Part shown: piece by piece, positions 10,874 through 22,522 of the stretch | Layout: the number at the start of each line of letters is the position of its first letter | Numbering within the stretch: position 1 is the first letter of the stretch | Origin: Trichosphaerium sp. ATCC 40318 | Lineage: Eukaryota; Discosea; Flabellinia; Trichosidae | DNA length: 64,000 nucleotides | Assembly: GCA_038496445.1 (NCBI GenBank) | Contig: JALMLS010000271.1 | Location: forward strand, 145,883 to 209,882 | Direction of reading: 5' to 3' | Program-made: the position numbers and the translations under genes | Notes under the pieces: generated by a model | Told to the model about the DNA's origin: nothing | The model's input: the letters and a program-made list of their open reading frames with translations, nothing else | Database searches by the model: none

Positions 10874-11098
10874 ATGTGTTCCAATGATGGTACCCTGCAT
10901 TTCGAGTACAGCACGGTGACTGACGAGAGCGGAATTATTATTTCTGATTCAATCACGTGTTATAGAAATGGTCTTATTGATTGTACCATGGATGATTACA
11001 GTGTGATTACAGACAAGGATGGACATATTATTCCTGATTCACGGATGTGTTATAATGGTGTTGTTGAGAACATCAACTATGACGAGAACGGATGTTAA
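10874..11098 (+). CDS. Small two-repeat hypothetical protein
   Basis: An open frame of 74 codons begins at ATG 10874. It contains two degenerate repeats of about 33 residues (YSTVTDESGIIISDSITCY and YSVITDKDGHIIPDSRMCY), each ending in a Cys-Tyr. The repetition at protein level, with differing nucleotides, suggests real coding. There is no signal peptide, so this may be an exon of a longer gene or the remnant of a larger repeat protein. Family unknown. Confidence 0.4.
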   Translation: MCSNDGTLHFEYSTVTDESGIIISDSITCYRNGLIDCTMDDYSVITDKDGHIIPDSRMCYNGVVENINYDENGC

Positions 11099-11208
11099 GA
11101 AAGAGGAAAAAAAAAGGTTTAATTTACTACCAATAAGGCAACATGCTCAGTCTAAATAAGGCAACTGGTTATTGTAGGCTCCAACAAAAGCATGTTTACC
11201 TCGATCAG

Positions 11209-12117
11209 TTACATTAGTGCCTGTAAGCCTAATTGTGTGAACGCCAATAAGTACTTAACTCCTTTATCACTTATATTTGTGAACCTAACATCAATTGTAT
11301 GTACTCCAGCCAATGCCTTCATCCCTTCATCTGCAATGTAACAGTCGGATAAACAAATTGAATGAACACCAGCTAACGCCTTAATACCTTCATCTGAAAC
11401 CTTTGTTTCACTCAGATCTATAGCATGTACACCTGCTAAAGCTTTGATCCCAACATTTGTAACCTTTGTTTGGCATAAGTTTATCGTATGAACTCCAGCT
11501 AGTGCCCGAATGCCATCATCTGTGATACCTTTACATTTTCTTAAACTTATTGTATGAACTCCAGCTAATGCCTTAATGCCTTCATCTGTAATACCTTGAC
11601 AGAAAGAGAGATTGATTTTATGAACACCAGCTAGCGCCTTGATGCTATCATCTTTCACTTGCTGACAATCGCCTAGATAAATTGTATGAACGCCTGCTAA
11701 TGCCTCAACATTTGAAATATTTGTGTTGTGGGAAAGATCAATTGTATGAACAGATAATCGTAAAAAAGCCTTTAGACCTTCATCAGTAACATAATTGCGT
11801 GATAACCGTATTGTTTTTGCTCCAGCCAGATGTTTGAGATGATCATAAGTTACACATGGAGTGCTAAATCTCTGATGAAAGTCACGTTTAAAAGCTTTAA
11901 AATCAGATGGCAGCAGTGTTGATATGCCACATTCAAATCTGAGGCCATACGCTCTTTTGAGGTACTTTAAATGTTGACGTTTGATATAAAACTCAATGGA
12001 TAGAGTGTTTGTTTTAATGAGATGTGGCATTGTTTTGAATAGTTTTTTGAGCTTTTGTTTTGATTCAATGACAATCACTCTTCTGTTTTCATATCCCACG
12101 TGTTGTATTGCGATCAT
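11209..12117 (-). CDS. Leucine-rich repeat protein (AMN1/F-box LRR-like)
   Basis: Intronless, 302 residues. Residues about 90-300 consist of 24-25-residue repeats of the form D-E-G-I-K-A-L-A-G-V-H-T-I-x-L, the cysteine-containing LRR style seen in F-box/LRR and AMN1-like proteins. The first 90 residues are basic and unrecognised; an F-box is not evident. LRR arrays of this kind form curved protein-binding surfaces. Repeats are unusually uniform (LAGVH in nearly every unit), which implies recent internal duplication or homogenisation. A decayed relative lies at 28105-28925. Confidence 0.85.
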   Translation of the reverse strand: MIAIQHVGYENRRVIVIESKQKLKKLFKTMPHLIKTNTLSIEFYIKRQHLKYLKRAYGLRFECGISTLLPSDFKAFKRDFHQRFSTPCVTYDHLKHLAGAKTIRLSRNYVTDEGLKAFLRLSVHTIDLSHNTNISNVEALAGVHTIYLGDCQQVKDDSIKALAGVHKINLSFCQGITDEGIKALAGVHTISLRKCKGITDDGIRALAGVHTINLCQTKVTNVGIKALAGVHAIDLSETKVSDEGIKALAGVHSICLSDCYIADEGMKALAGVHTIDVRFTNISDKGVKYLLAFTQLGLQALM

Positions 12118-13908
12118 TTTTAATAATTTTGATGTACAGAATGCATAGATAGAGGTGAAACAAATTGTAAAATAATGACAGTAAGTTCAACAGGGATATC
12201 ATCAAAGAATGCGCTCTTTGAGTTCATCGCCATTTATTTTGGATAATAGAATGTGATGTTATGGGTAACGTATAAACCAGAGACGAGCACCAATGTGATA
12301 TTAGCTGTGCTGTGACTTGATATTTTTTGTGGGTACCAAAACTACCTTTTATCTTGGATTGTATAAACAAGAGATGAGCACTAATGTGAAATCATTAAGA
12401 TGTGTTGTGACTGTAGTTGACTTGAAGTTTTTCAAAAAGTCAAATATTACTCCACAACCACAGAAGCATACAATGAAATTAAAGGACATCTATTTCTTGT
12501 ACTTAAAAAAACTACTAGAAAAACATGAGCGACTATTGAAGCAGTGTAGAATATGTTAGAAGTAACATTTTATTAAAAAAAAACAACGCAACTACCTTAA
12601 TCATCAGTTGTAGAACCCGAAGATAGCAGTTGAGGGCCCTTAGGAAGCAAGCTCCTGGAGGCCAAGTCCAATGGCAGCCAAAGCTTGATCTTCTACATCA
12701 AAGCCTTGAGCCAATTTCGATGGCAGCCCACCTCAATGAGACGGATACTAGAATACACTGTGCACTAGACCTTGCTACCCAACTCTTACATCAAGTCACG
12801 ATGTGTTGGAAGATAAAATTGCCTTCTTGTGTGTACTCTATTATATCATACTCATTGTACAGCCGTTGTTTTTTTATGAAAGAAACCTCGATCTCTTTCA
12901 CATTAATATGGAAATACAACAATACTTTTATGCACAACATGTTATCCAAAAAATAAATTGTGGGATAGAGTTCACAGAAATATCCACTAATAATACTCAA
13001 ATATGGATAATGCACACTTTGAAATGCTCACAAAGCCTTGTGAGACCTGTTTACACGTGTGAGAACCGTTGGCAATGTGTTGTTTCGCCAAACGTGCAAC
13101 AAAACGATTTTCCCTTTTTTTATGCTCTAATGTGCACTAAAAGTTGATTGTAGTGTAGTACGGCTATTATGGTGTGAAATTTGCTCTTTTCAACACTTTT
13201 TCATGTTGTAGTGTAATACTAGAAAAGAGAATCAAGAGATGTGGCGAGAATTTTGTGGGCAAAGCCTCAAGAGTACCTCAAATAATCGCCTTAAAACCAC
13301 CTGTTTACCCAAAGTTGTTTATGTACTATGACTTGGTGGGTTTGGCCCTCAGAACTCCACGATTGGAGATAAATTTAAGGAAAGAACAGCGACAAAGCTC
13401 TTGCTCAATAGCTGGTTCATTCTGACATTTTGTTTTCTACGTAGTGCTGAAAGGATTCTTTGCTAATAGTGAACGGCTGTGTGGTACCAACAGATATACA
13501 ACTTCTTGGCTCTAAGTCGAATCGATAAAAGATAACAAATCTGGTGATTAGTTCGTCATAGTTCGTCATTAAGTTAAACGTTTCATAGATTGCATTACTG
13601 AAAACAGGTTTCTAATGTCAACACATCATGGATATCATGTCTATGTTGTACAAAAGAACGTTTCATTATTTTGATGTTCGGAGAAACTCTATTATAATCC
13701 ATCCTTTTTGGGACGTATCGCGACATCATCTAACCAAACTAAGAAATTATAATAAATTACTCCAAATCTTCTTCACAGGCCCTGATGTTGCCTCAACACT
13801 ATTATGTTGTGCACACTTTTGGTGTTTTCGTTCTTTGATTTTGGCATTTTTGGAAATAGTTTGTGTAGCTACAGCAGAAGGAACTATTTGAAGACAGGGA
13901 AACCTGCA
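12118..13908. other. Intergenic, no gene supported; one pair of direct repeats
   Basis: About 1.8 kb. Two diverged direct repeats of about 50 bp lie at roughly 12270-12320 and 12361-12413; both begin GTATAAAC and end GTGACT. Several overlapping open frames at 12630-13425 occur on both strands. None shows a family motif, consistent splice sites or a repeat structure. Confidence 0.5.
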
Positions 13909-16900
13909 ATGAAGTTTTTATTATACAACTACGCCATAGCGACGTTTTTATTCTTTTTCGCATCAAATGTGTACGGTAAAGCTGTAACAACTTGCAGAGT
14001 TAACGTAGAAGACAACATAGAAAAGGGTACGACACGATTAGAGCGTTTGGTTTGAAAATTTTAAAAAAAAAGTTTGAACAAAACTATGTCGTTCGCCACT
14101 GTTCCTTCTTTTTAACCGAATAAATCACCTGTGACGCTCATAAACCGCCTATTTGTAGTTTTTGAAGCTACAACACATACACCATGGCTATTAAATCAAA
14201 CAAATGGAGATCTGCACATACTATACGTGCGTAAGGACGACAATTACCGTGATGCTTGCTTCCATTTACGAAGATACCTTGGCGAATGCAATCTCGAAAC
14301 AACACCAGCAGAAGTAGTACAAATATGGTACGATACGTCGCCTACCAATCCCACATTCACCGCAAGCAGTGACAGTTTAAAAAAAAACATCCAAAAGAAG
14401 GAATGTGACGATGTTCATAAAAACTCACTTGATGTTCTTTAGGTGCCCTGAGGATACAACTACCTGGGATAGTGAATTTTTTAGACCATATCACATACAT
14501 TATGCTACTTTTATTGATAATAATACAATACACGTGTTGTATGATACTGGAGAAGATAGCTTAGCTATTGCTGAACCCTACTTTACTTTTCGCTCTGGAA
14601 CTCTTATTATTGGTGGTAACTATACTGATGATGTTGAGATATTTAGATCACACAAAGTATGGTTGTACGTGAACAAAACGATTAACTTGAATTTGCATTA
14701 CCAAGTGAAAACAGTAGTGCTTTCTTCTAGCCGGATTTTCTGTGCCTTTTTTTTTTTGACAAGTTCCTAATGTTAAGCGTATGACATATGAGCAATAATG
14801 CTTAAACCCGCTTGTAGGAATACTGTAAGCTCTTTTTTTAACATACATCAGTCATTTTAAAACATGTGATTTCTTAGTACTTGCTACCAATATCTCTTCT
14901 TTTTTTTTTCTGATTTGTTTCTTTTTTTAGTGATGCATTCGACTTTATAGAGCCCATCCCTTTTCAACAAAGAATGAGCATATCAACGACTAATATACCA
15001 AAAGAGTTTTATGTAGTATACGCATACCCTAACACAACAAATCCCGATGACGTCAATTTCAAATTTGAAGATTTTAACACTATTTATGTTACAAAATACG
15101 TGAATGGCTCAAGGGTTGAAGAAGCACTTATAATAGATTCTGAAAATCTTGGAGTAGCGTCTACAGATATAGTTGTTTCTAATGATGTAGTTACAGTATT
15201 GTGGAAAACAAACAAGAGCGATGAATCAATATTCAAAATGAACCAATATGATAGCAATGATTTCACATTGTTTACTGAGAAACGTGATTTTCTAGACTTC
15301 CAACCTGCCTACCCAACTTTCCATTTTGAAGTTAAAATAACACACATGATATCTTTGAACAGCGACGCTGTTATTTTATGTACATTATCATTTAACATAG
15401 TTGAAAAAACTCACTTTTTTTATCTAGCTATTGCATCTTCAAACTACACTTTGTTTGGTGTTCTATTGGCACCTTTAACAAATATTGCTACTATCTTTCG
15501 CATCAACGTATCTAATAGCGTAGATTGGCAGATAATTGGAGACGAGCCAATCTTGGCAGAGCTATTTAACGGTATAACAGACGTTGTTGGGCTAGGCAAG
15601 TTGTTTTTGAAGAAATCTTCTTAAACACAGTTTTAATGGTCTTGTTTAGGCAACTCTATTCTGTTTCCATTACGCACTGCACTATGACTTTTATACACAG
15701 TTTGATCCTGCCACTCGTATAGGCATACCTTTTTTGATAAATTTTAATGAGACAGCTGTTGTTGAGAGTATAGACGTTGCCCCTAATGATCTGTTTGGAG
15801 GTTCAAACCTTGAGCAAAGAGGAAGTGCGTTTCTAACTTGTTCCATCTTTTTTGACTTTAATCTCATCTTGTAGGTGGACTTTCTGGTATAGCAACAAGT
15901 GACGATGATCTAGTAGTGGTATTCACCTTTAAATTTCAAGCGACTGGAATAGCACAATTTCATTTTGATGTGTTCATGGAATTCTTTGATTGTGAGTACC
16001 CTCTTTTATGCACAAATAGAAAAAAAACCATACGTATTCTCTTTCTTTATTCTGTCATGGGTTTTTTACTTACTTGGCTTTCTAGTTAGAGAGGAAATAT
16101 TACCAATTGCGGAAATAGAAAAACCTGCAGGTACCTGCCGTTGTTGTGGTTAATTTACTCTAACTTGCTTTTTATAGTGCAGTCATCAATCATCATTACT
16201 GTTGTAGTTGTGGTTGTAGTGCGTATTATAGTACTTGTCATATTGCTAGTTATCCTCTTTTGTAATTGCGCTGTTTCCAAGAATGGTATAAACTAAAGCG
16301 TTCAGCTGTTGCAAATTTCTAATACTTTTCATCTTTAGTCATAGTTCCAGACTATTATGGGTCAGCTCTTGGTGACACTGTTACCTTAGAAACAGTTTAC
16401 GGTCCAAAAGTTAACAAAAAAAAGATAGGAATGACAGAAGAAACGCTAACTGAGCTATCTTTGCCTTTCTCTGAAGTTGTCTTGAAGGAAGAGCTCGGCT
16501 CTGGGAATTATGGGATTGTATACAAAGGGTACGCATCACCAGAACTTGATTTGGTCTTAACAACAAACACACAGAGAATGGAGAGCTACAGAAGTAGCAG
16601 TAAAGAGTGGTATATCAATCGTAGATGATGCCCTTGATGAGTTCTTAACAGAAGCTTATCTCATGAGCAAAATGAAACATCATAGGCATGTCACACAAAT
16701 GTACGGTATAGTACTTCATGCCAGTATGACGGCCATAGTAATGGAGTACGCCTCATGATATATTTGACTTTAAAAAAAAAAACCTATATTAAGATAACAA
16801 ACAAAAAGGTTCTTGGCTGGTGGATCGTTAGATACAAGGCTTTTTAATGATGAACTAGCTATGTCCCTAACAGGAAGAATCAAAATATTATCAGGGGTGT

Positions 16901-17608
16901 CAAGAGGTGTCTTACATATTCACAAAGAGAGCATTGTTCATAGGTAAACATAACGACGTTCCAAAATGTGGATTTTTTGCTAACTTTTTTTTAGAGATCT
17001 TGCAGCACGTGCGTTGTTTTCTTCTTCCTATTGTTATATGGTATTGATTACGCTTAGGAAATATTCTTTTAAGCGCCTCAGGAGTACCAAAAGTGTCCGA
17101 TTTTGGATACTCTAGGAATATAAAGAAAGGGAAGCTGGGTCGTACAAAGGCAAAACAAGGTCCCATCAGGTTGCTTCAAATAAATTGCTGGACAAGTATC
17201 TTTGACTAATCGCCATCACAAGGTGGATGGCGCCTGAAAGTATAGGAGAAAAACTATACTCTAACGCAACAGATGCCTGGATGTTTGGTTGCGTTATATA
17301 CGAGTGTATGGTATGTCAAACTCACTATGTCTAGTTAGTGTTAATTGCTATCTAGGAAAGAGTCGAACCTCATGCTACAGGAGACATACTAGTAACAGCA
17401 GTTTCAATACGGGACAAGGTGAGTATTTAGTGGATATTTATGTGTTTGAGACTCAAATGTTGATTTGCAAAAGGGGTTACATCCAATACTCTCAGACGAT
17501 ACACCAGACTGGCTTATAGAATTGGCAAAGTCTTGTTGGAGCTTAGACTCCGAACAAAGACCTACATTTGAAGAAATAGCAGAAGTATTCTCCAATCAAG
17601 GCTACTGA
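13909..17608 (+). CDS. Receptor tyrosine kinase
   Basis: Multi-exon gene. ATG 13909 starts a signal peptide (ending about NVYG). A large extracellular region follows (about 14150-16130) with many N-glycosylation sites and beta-rich stretches such as NGDLHILYV and NNTIHVLYDTG, possibly a propeller. One TM helix is encoded at about 16180-16270 (QSSIIITVVVVVVV). The kinase domain (about 16440-17600) is complete: glycine loop GSGNYGIVYKG, EVAVK lysine, FLTEAYLMSKM helix, HRDLAARN catalytic loop, DFGYS, RWMAPES and the closing SEQRPTFEE. The Ala-Ala-Arg-Asn catalytic loop is diagnostic of tyrosine rather than TKL kinases. The activation loop has no tyrosine between DFGYS and WMAPES. Kinase exon joins are firm; those near 14380-14450 and 15590-15650 are uncertain. 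Confidence 0.9.
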
Positions 17609-18481
17609 AATTAGACCACAAACAAATCATTAATTTCAATTGTAAATATTCACTACCAACAAGCGTTTTTCTAATGCTTATAACTGCAATATAATGACTC
17701 TACAACATGTCTGTTGGAAACTCACTCTCTAGCAATTCAGTCTCATAAATGACATAAGAATGACGTGAAAGTTTCTGTTGTGTCATTTCTGCACTACTGC
17801 GTGTTATCTCCGAGAATCTAATGTGATTTTATACGCCCACTGGTAAATGACTACTTTGTAAGAGTTCCTAACTTTCATTGTATCAAAGCGCTGTCTGCTA
17901 GGAGGTTTTTGTTTTCGGGGCTTTTATTTGATCTCAGCCGTATCAATAGGTACAAGCGTCAAGTGGTATGAGGAGAAAGATACCAACACCAATACATGTA
18001 AGGTGCCTTTTTTTTACCCAAGCATGTTCCACAGCAAAAAATGAAAATTACTGCGTTGACGATTGACAAAAACACAAAAAATATTAAACCAACATAGAAT
18101 TGTGTATTTTTGTGATTCATTTGTTTGTTTGACCTAAGGAACGCAATTTAGTATAGCATGTATTTTACAATATTTTATGTCACACACGTGTTTTTCACTT
18201 TTTGAGGTTTTTTTTGTAGAAAATAGCCACAGTGAACATTTGCGAAATTTCGAAACTGTGTCTAGTATTTATAACAGAGGATATAACAAATGGTTGTGTA
18301 TAGCTACATAAGGTTCGATATCTCGGAGGCTCGCAAAGCCCGTTGAATCTGAAGATGTGAATGAGTCATAAACAAGACAAAACTGTGAGGTTACGAATAG
18401 GTAATGAACGTAAACTATGTTAAGTACTAACTACATGATTAAGTCTATACATGTACAGAACATTCGAATCAAAAACACAAG
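17609..18481. other. Intergenic, no gene supported
   Basis: AT-rich spacer of 870 bp between the receptor kinase and the secreted propeller-like gene. It contains CACGTG near 18186. No credible open frame. Confidence 0.6.
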
Positions 18482-20422
18482 ATGAACTACACAACTTTCA
18501 TTATTGCGTTTCTGTCTTTATTTATCGCATATTCACTCTCACAAGATAGTAATGCGTTTATTACCACTATAGCACGTACTATTGGGTTCGAAATACGACG
18601 CATAGATGATCCAACGAACGTTGTACAAAGTACTGTGTCTTCACAACAATAACTGTTCTAACGAATTTAGCATGTGACGGTCCTGATATTGGTGTACCAA
18701 TTTCACTGTCTTATTTACCGTCGACACATACAGTATTTGCAAAAGTCGATAGTAGACTATTACAAGTAGATCCACGCACGTGTGAAGTAAAGGTACAAAC
18801 GAAACAATTCTGATTTAAGCGAGACATACCCGCCTTAATACCAAAAAGTTAATTATTTATGATAGCATTCCTGTTTTCTGAGCACTTCTTTTCGGGCCAT
18901 TGCCATTGACAAGACTACACAAATATTATATGGGTATACAAGCAGTGGGTCTATTGTTCAGATAGATACGACAGATTGTTCAATTTGTCATTTTTGTGAA
19001 GTAGATGTTTTCCCTGGATCAGGTGCTGGGAGTGCGTTGTGGAAAGAAGTGTATATTGTTGCTTCTAACTTGAGTATTTAGTTGAGATAGTTGGAGATAA
19101 TTTATACGTTTCTGGCTCCCGAGACGGAACAATCGCTATAGTACCCTTAACAGGACCTTCATCTTGTGTGGTGTCTCAAAGAGTGAGCTTTCCACCAGGA
19201 TCTATAGTCAGTGGAGGTACTTGTCTTTTTTGTTTTCTAATGTTTTGAATACTCTTCAATGATTGATGGTACTCTAGAATTGACAGCAATCTCAGATAAT
19301 GAAATCATTATCAGTACTTTTTTCAATTATTTTTCTCTGGACATTTCTTCATCTACGATTACTGCGATTACAACATCATTACCCCTATTTTTTGCCGGCT
19401 TTTCTTCTTTGGTTTTTGAAGGAACATTGCCTCCTCCAGATGACACAACAATGCCTCCTACAACAATCATACCAACACCTCCTCCAACAATAGCTCCTCA
19501 AGGTGGTGTGATTGACGTTCTAATCGCATCAAAGGGAGAAGGGGTAATAGGATTTGACTACAGACTACTGTCAAACACAGATGAAATTGTTGGGTGTACG
19601 ACTAATGTTATACTTGCTAATCTTTGCTAATAGTCTATTTATAGCTTGTGATAATCCAGAACTGGGTAGCTACGCAATTGCTTTGGAGTATAGTGCTGTA
19701 CTTGATAGAGTACTATACATTAACTTAAACAGAAGAATATTCTCAATCAATCCTTACACATGTCAGATTGTACGATAAAGACATGTTTAACATAAAACAT
19801 CACATACTATTAGGATAAAACTTGTATTGTTACTGCTTTCTCTTTTGGATTGATGGTAGATAAAGAGACAGGAAAGATATACGGAGAGAGTACAGGACCA
19901 CTGGTTTATGAAATAGATTTAGAAAACTGTAAATTAACACCTCATTGTGGTGACCAAACAACATCAGCTGCATCAGGCATGTTAAATAACCATTGTGTCA
20001 CGTGACTTACATAAAACAGGTGAAATAGTAGACGGTGTTCTTTACTCTGCTCAACGTACACTTACAGCTGCACCAAACTTTCGATCTGGATCATGTACGC
20101 CACAACAAACTATAACTGCTCTAGATGGATGTGACATTAGAGGTAAGCTTTTTTTTTGCAAAAGTGCTATTACCTAACCTGCTAATTACCTTGTTAATTA
20201 GGTTTAACGTCAATATCAACAAGCACTTTGGTTGCTTCTTGTAGTGATAGAAGATATATTTCAATTGATATTGCAACTTTTGATGTTACAGTGTTGGCAA
20301 CAAATTTACCTTTAAGCGAAGGTATATCTGCATTTAATTTCAACCCACCTCCTCCACCAGTAGTACCAGCATTTTTTGATAGAGAGCGTTGTTTCAGACG
20401 ATTGTCAGAAGAAATAATGTAA
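18482..20422 (+). CDS. Secreted beta-propeller-like protein with internal Cys repeats
   Basis: ATG 18482 starts a signal peptide. Spliced exons give a secreted protein in which a motif recurs three times: a Cys-Asp, then I/L-x-L-x-Y strands, then an R-x-x-x-x-x-P/A-x-T-C segment (around 18670, 19650 and 20130). Other segments (LYGYTSSGSIVQIDTTDC, LYVSGSRDGTIAIVPL) resemble propeller blades. Two proline-rich linkers (PPPDDTTMPPTT near 19435; PPPPPVVPAFF near 20348) divide the protein. No TM helix or kinase follows. It neighbours the receptor kinase in the same orientation and may be a soluble partner or a related ectodomain; that is inference. The joins at about 18650 and 20000 are uncertain. 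Confidence 0.7.
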
Positions 20423-21466
20423 ACACACGAGAGCTGTTAATAAAAGTTTAAACTTCTTAATGCTGACTTTTTGGTCAATCGTGTTTTCTACCATGTACAT
20501 TTTCATTTAAAACTGGGACATTTTTATTTGGGCTAAGAACTTTTGTATTGAATACCTTACACCATAACTACAAATGCTAGCTGAAAAGAAAAGTTTGGAC
20601 AAGATCATAAAATTATGAGTTTTCTGGGACGATTTTGTCGGCAACGTCCCTGTAAAAACAGCCTATTACCATTTCTTAGTACAACAAAAGGGCTTAGGTG
20701 ATTGTAGGTGCCTATAAAACTCAAAATTTTATGCTTTAAATGAACCCGACATACAATGATTTATTTAACAAGTTTTGGGTGTCTTTACGTTGAAACAATT
20801 GTTCAAGTTTTTACAAATGGGAAAGGAGAAGTTCAACTAACTTATTTCCATGTTCGTGTGTATAAATGTGGATCGTGATACAAGACAACAGCTTGAGAGC
20901 TTAAAAAACTAGCCCAAAAACTAATAAGACACTGTTTTAACTTCGGGTGGATATAAATATATATCCATGTTGTAGATTTATCAAAGTGAGCTCCCTTGGA
21001 GCTTTCGTCAATTTTTGAAATTACTTCTTTGGAACTTCCTTCAATGAGCCCCAAACCGCCTTCATTAGTCTTACCATCCATTTTCCATCGTCTGATATTA
21101 CGTACGCGATGGCGTAGAGCAATTTGGGCAATTCTTGATGTATTTCCTGTGTTAGCGACTCCTGTTAGTCGAAACACGTTGGTTATGATGGAGAAGTAAC
21201 GTACGTAGCATTTGTGTTATATAAAGTTGTCTGAGTTTAATTGACTGAAAAAGACTGAGTTCAGCTTCAGTGAATGTACTACTACTAGTGTTCTATCTTT
21301 GTGCCAGTTGTATCTACAAAGACTAGTTACAAAACAAGTCCGTTATTAGGAAGACCTTAATACAAAGAACATTTAAAACCAGGTACATATTCGACATGGA
21401 ACTGTAAGATGATGAACAACTTTTTATTTTGACTTAAGTTGTTGGTTTTTTTTTTCTTGTTCACAT
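20423..21466. other. Intergenic, no gene firmly supported
   Basis: About 1 kb. An open frame on the minus strand (21177-20842, containing KTNEGGLGLIEGSSKEV) is somewhat less AT-rich than its surroundings. It has no recognised family, no ATG-led start context and no splice partner, so it is not called. Nothing else is seen. Confidence 0.5.
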
Positions 21467-22454
21467 TTATATCTTGTCTTCTTTCACCTCATCATCGCTG
21501 CTATTATTATCATGTTTTACTTTACTACGTTTACGAAAAGGAGATTTCTTTCCTTCGCTGGAAGCTTTTGGCTTCTTTTTCTTGCTTCGTTTTTGAGTTA
21601 CAGGCGTTTTGTCAGAACGTCCTTTTTTACTACTTGTACTGCTATTGCTTTTTTTAAGCTCTTCAATAGGAACATCATCATCACTGCTCTTATTCGTTTT
21701 ATCCAATACAGTAACCTTGCATTCGTTGTATGTTACAGCATGGTTAAGCTTCTTTTGGACTTTAAACCAAGACTAACTCTGTAAGACAATAACAAAGGAA
21801 AAAAAATTTGAAAGGAAAAAAAATTAAAGTGAAGAACGTACCTCTCTTACAGTAAATGAATACTTGCCATACCAAGATTTTTCAAAGCTTATAGTAACAG
21901 ATTCATCTTGTGATACAAATCCCTCTATAAAGTAGATTTTGAGGATAGGAGATCGCTGTAATTCAGAGAAAAATAAGTGGTTTTTTATTGAAAATCGTGC
22001 CTTTATTAATGCTCGCATAGGACACCCAACCGCTTATATTGAGGAAAGCAGTTAACTTAAATGTTGCAACATCGCCTGGATTAATAATTGTAGAAGGTGC
22101 TTCAGAGAGCCAGTTTCCTTGAAACAAACAAGTCAGCCTTTGAAGAAAAAAAATCAAACAATCTTCACTTTGTGTTATTTTACCTTTTTGAAGTTGCCAG
22201 TTGATACGCTTCAATACCTTTGTACTCTTATTCTCAATTTTGATCTCAATGTATCTACGGACACGTCTTATTTCTTTTGTTTCATCTAATTGTTCTTCTC
22301 GATCTATACACATGATGTTACGTCTCCAACAACCCAACAATTTCTTTATCCAAACTAAAAAATACGTACCAGTTTTGTATCGTCTAACTTCTGTGTGAAT
22401 GGCATCTATTGCTCTTGAAACACCTTTTTGTTTGGCTATTTGAGTTGCTATCAT
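21467..22454 (-). CDS. Protein with possible aegerolysin/actinoporin-like beta-sandwich and lysine-rich tail
   Basis: ATG 22454. Exon 1 ends at 22370 and a 66-nt intron (22369-22304) is removed; a shorter 15-nt reading was rejected. The spliced protein has an N-terminal helix, then IEIKIENKSTKVL, NWQLQKGNWL, an INPGDVATF turn and SFEKSWYGKYSF. This order (N-K-S strand, G-x-W, P-x-x-I-x-P-G, then aromatic strands) recalls membrane-binding beta-sandwich proteins of the aegerolysin/actinoporin type. It ends in a highly charged Ser/Lys/Asp tail (KKSNSSTSSKKGRSDK, SSDDEVKEDKI). No signal peptide is visible. The fold assignment is weak; the basic tail is unlike a classic secreted cytolysin and could equally mean a nuclear or cytoskeletal protein. 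The exon 3-4 join is uncertain. Confidence 0.55.
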
Positions 22455-22522
22455 TGTTAATTAGTTACACTTGGAGGACAGATTCCAAATAGCCAAAAAT
22501 GAACTAAAACTGTTTTGGTTTT

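Noticed and set aside
12630-13425. Several overlapping frames on both strands
   Set aside because: No family resemblance, no consistent splice sites and mutually overlapping.
20842-21177. Minus-strand frame with a plausible composition
   Set aside because: No ATG-led start context, no homologue recognised and no adjoining exon.
22355-22369. A 15-nt GT-AG intron in the basic-tailed protein gene
   Set aside because: Too short to splice. A 66-nt intron with the same donor gives a better protein.
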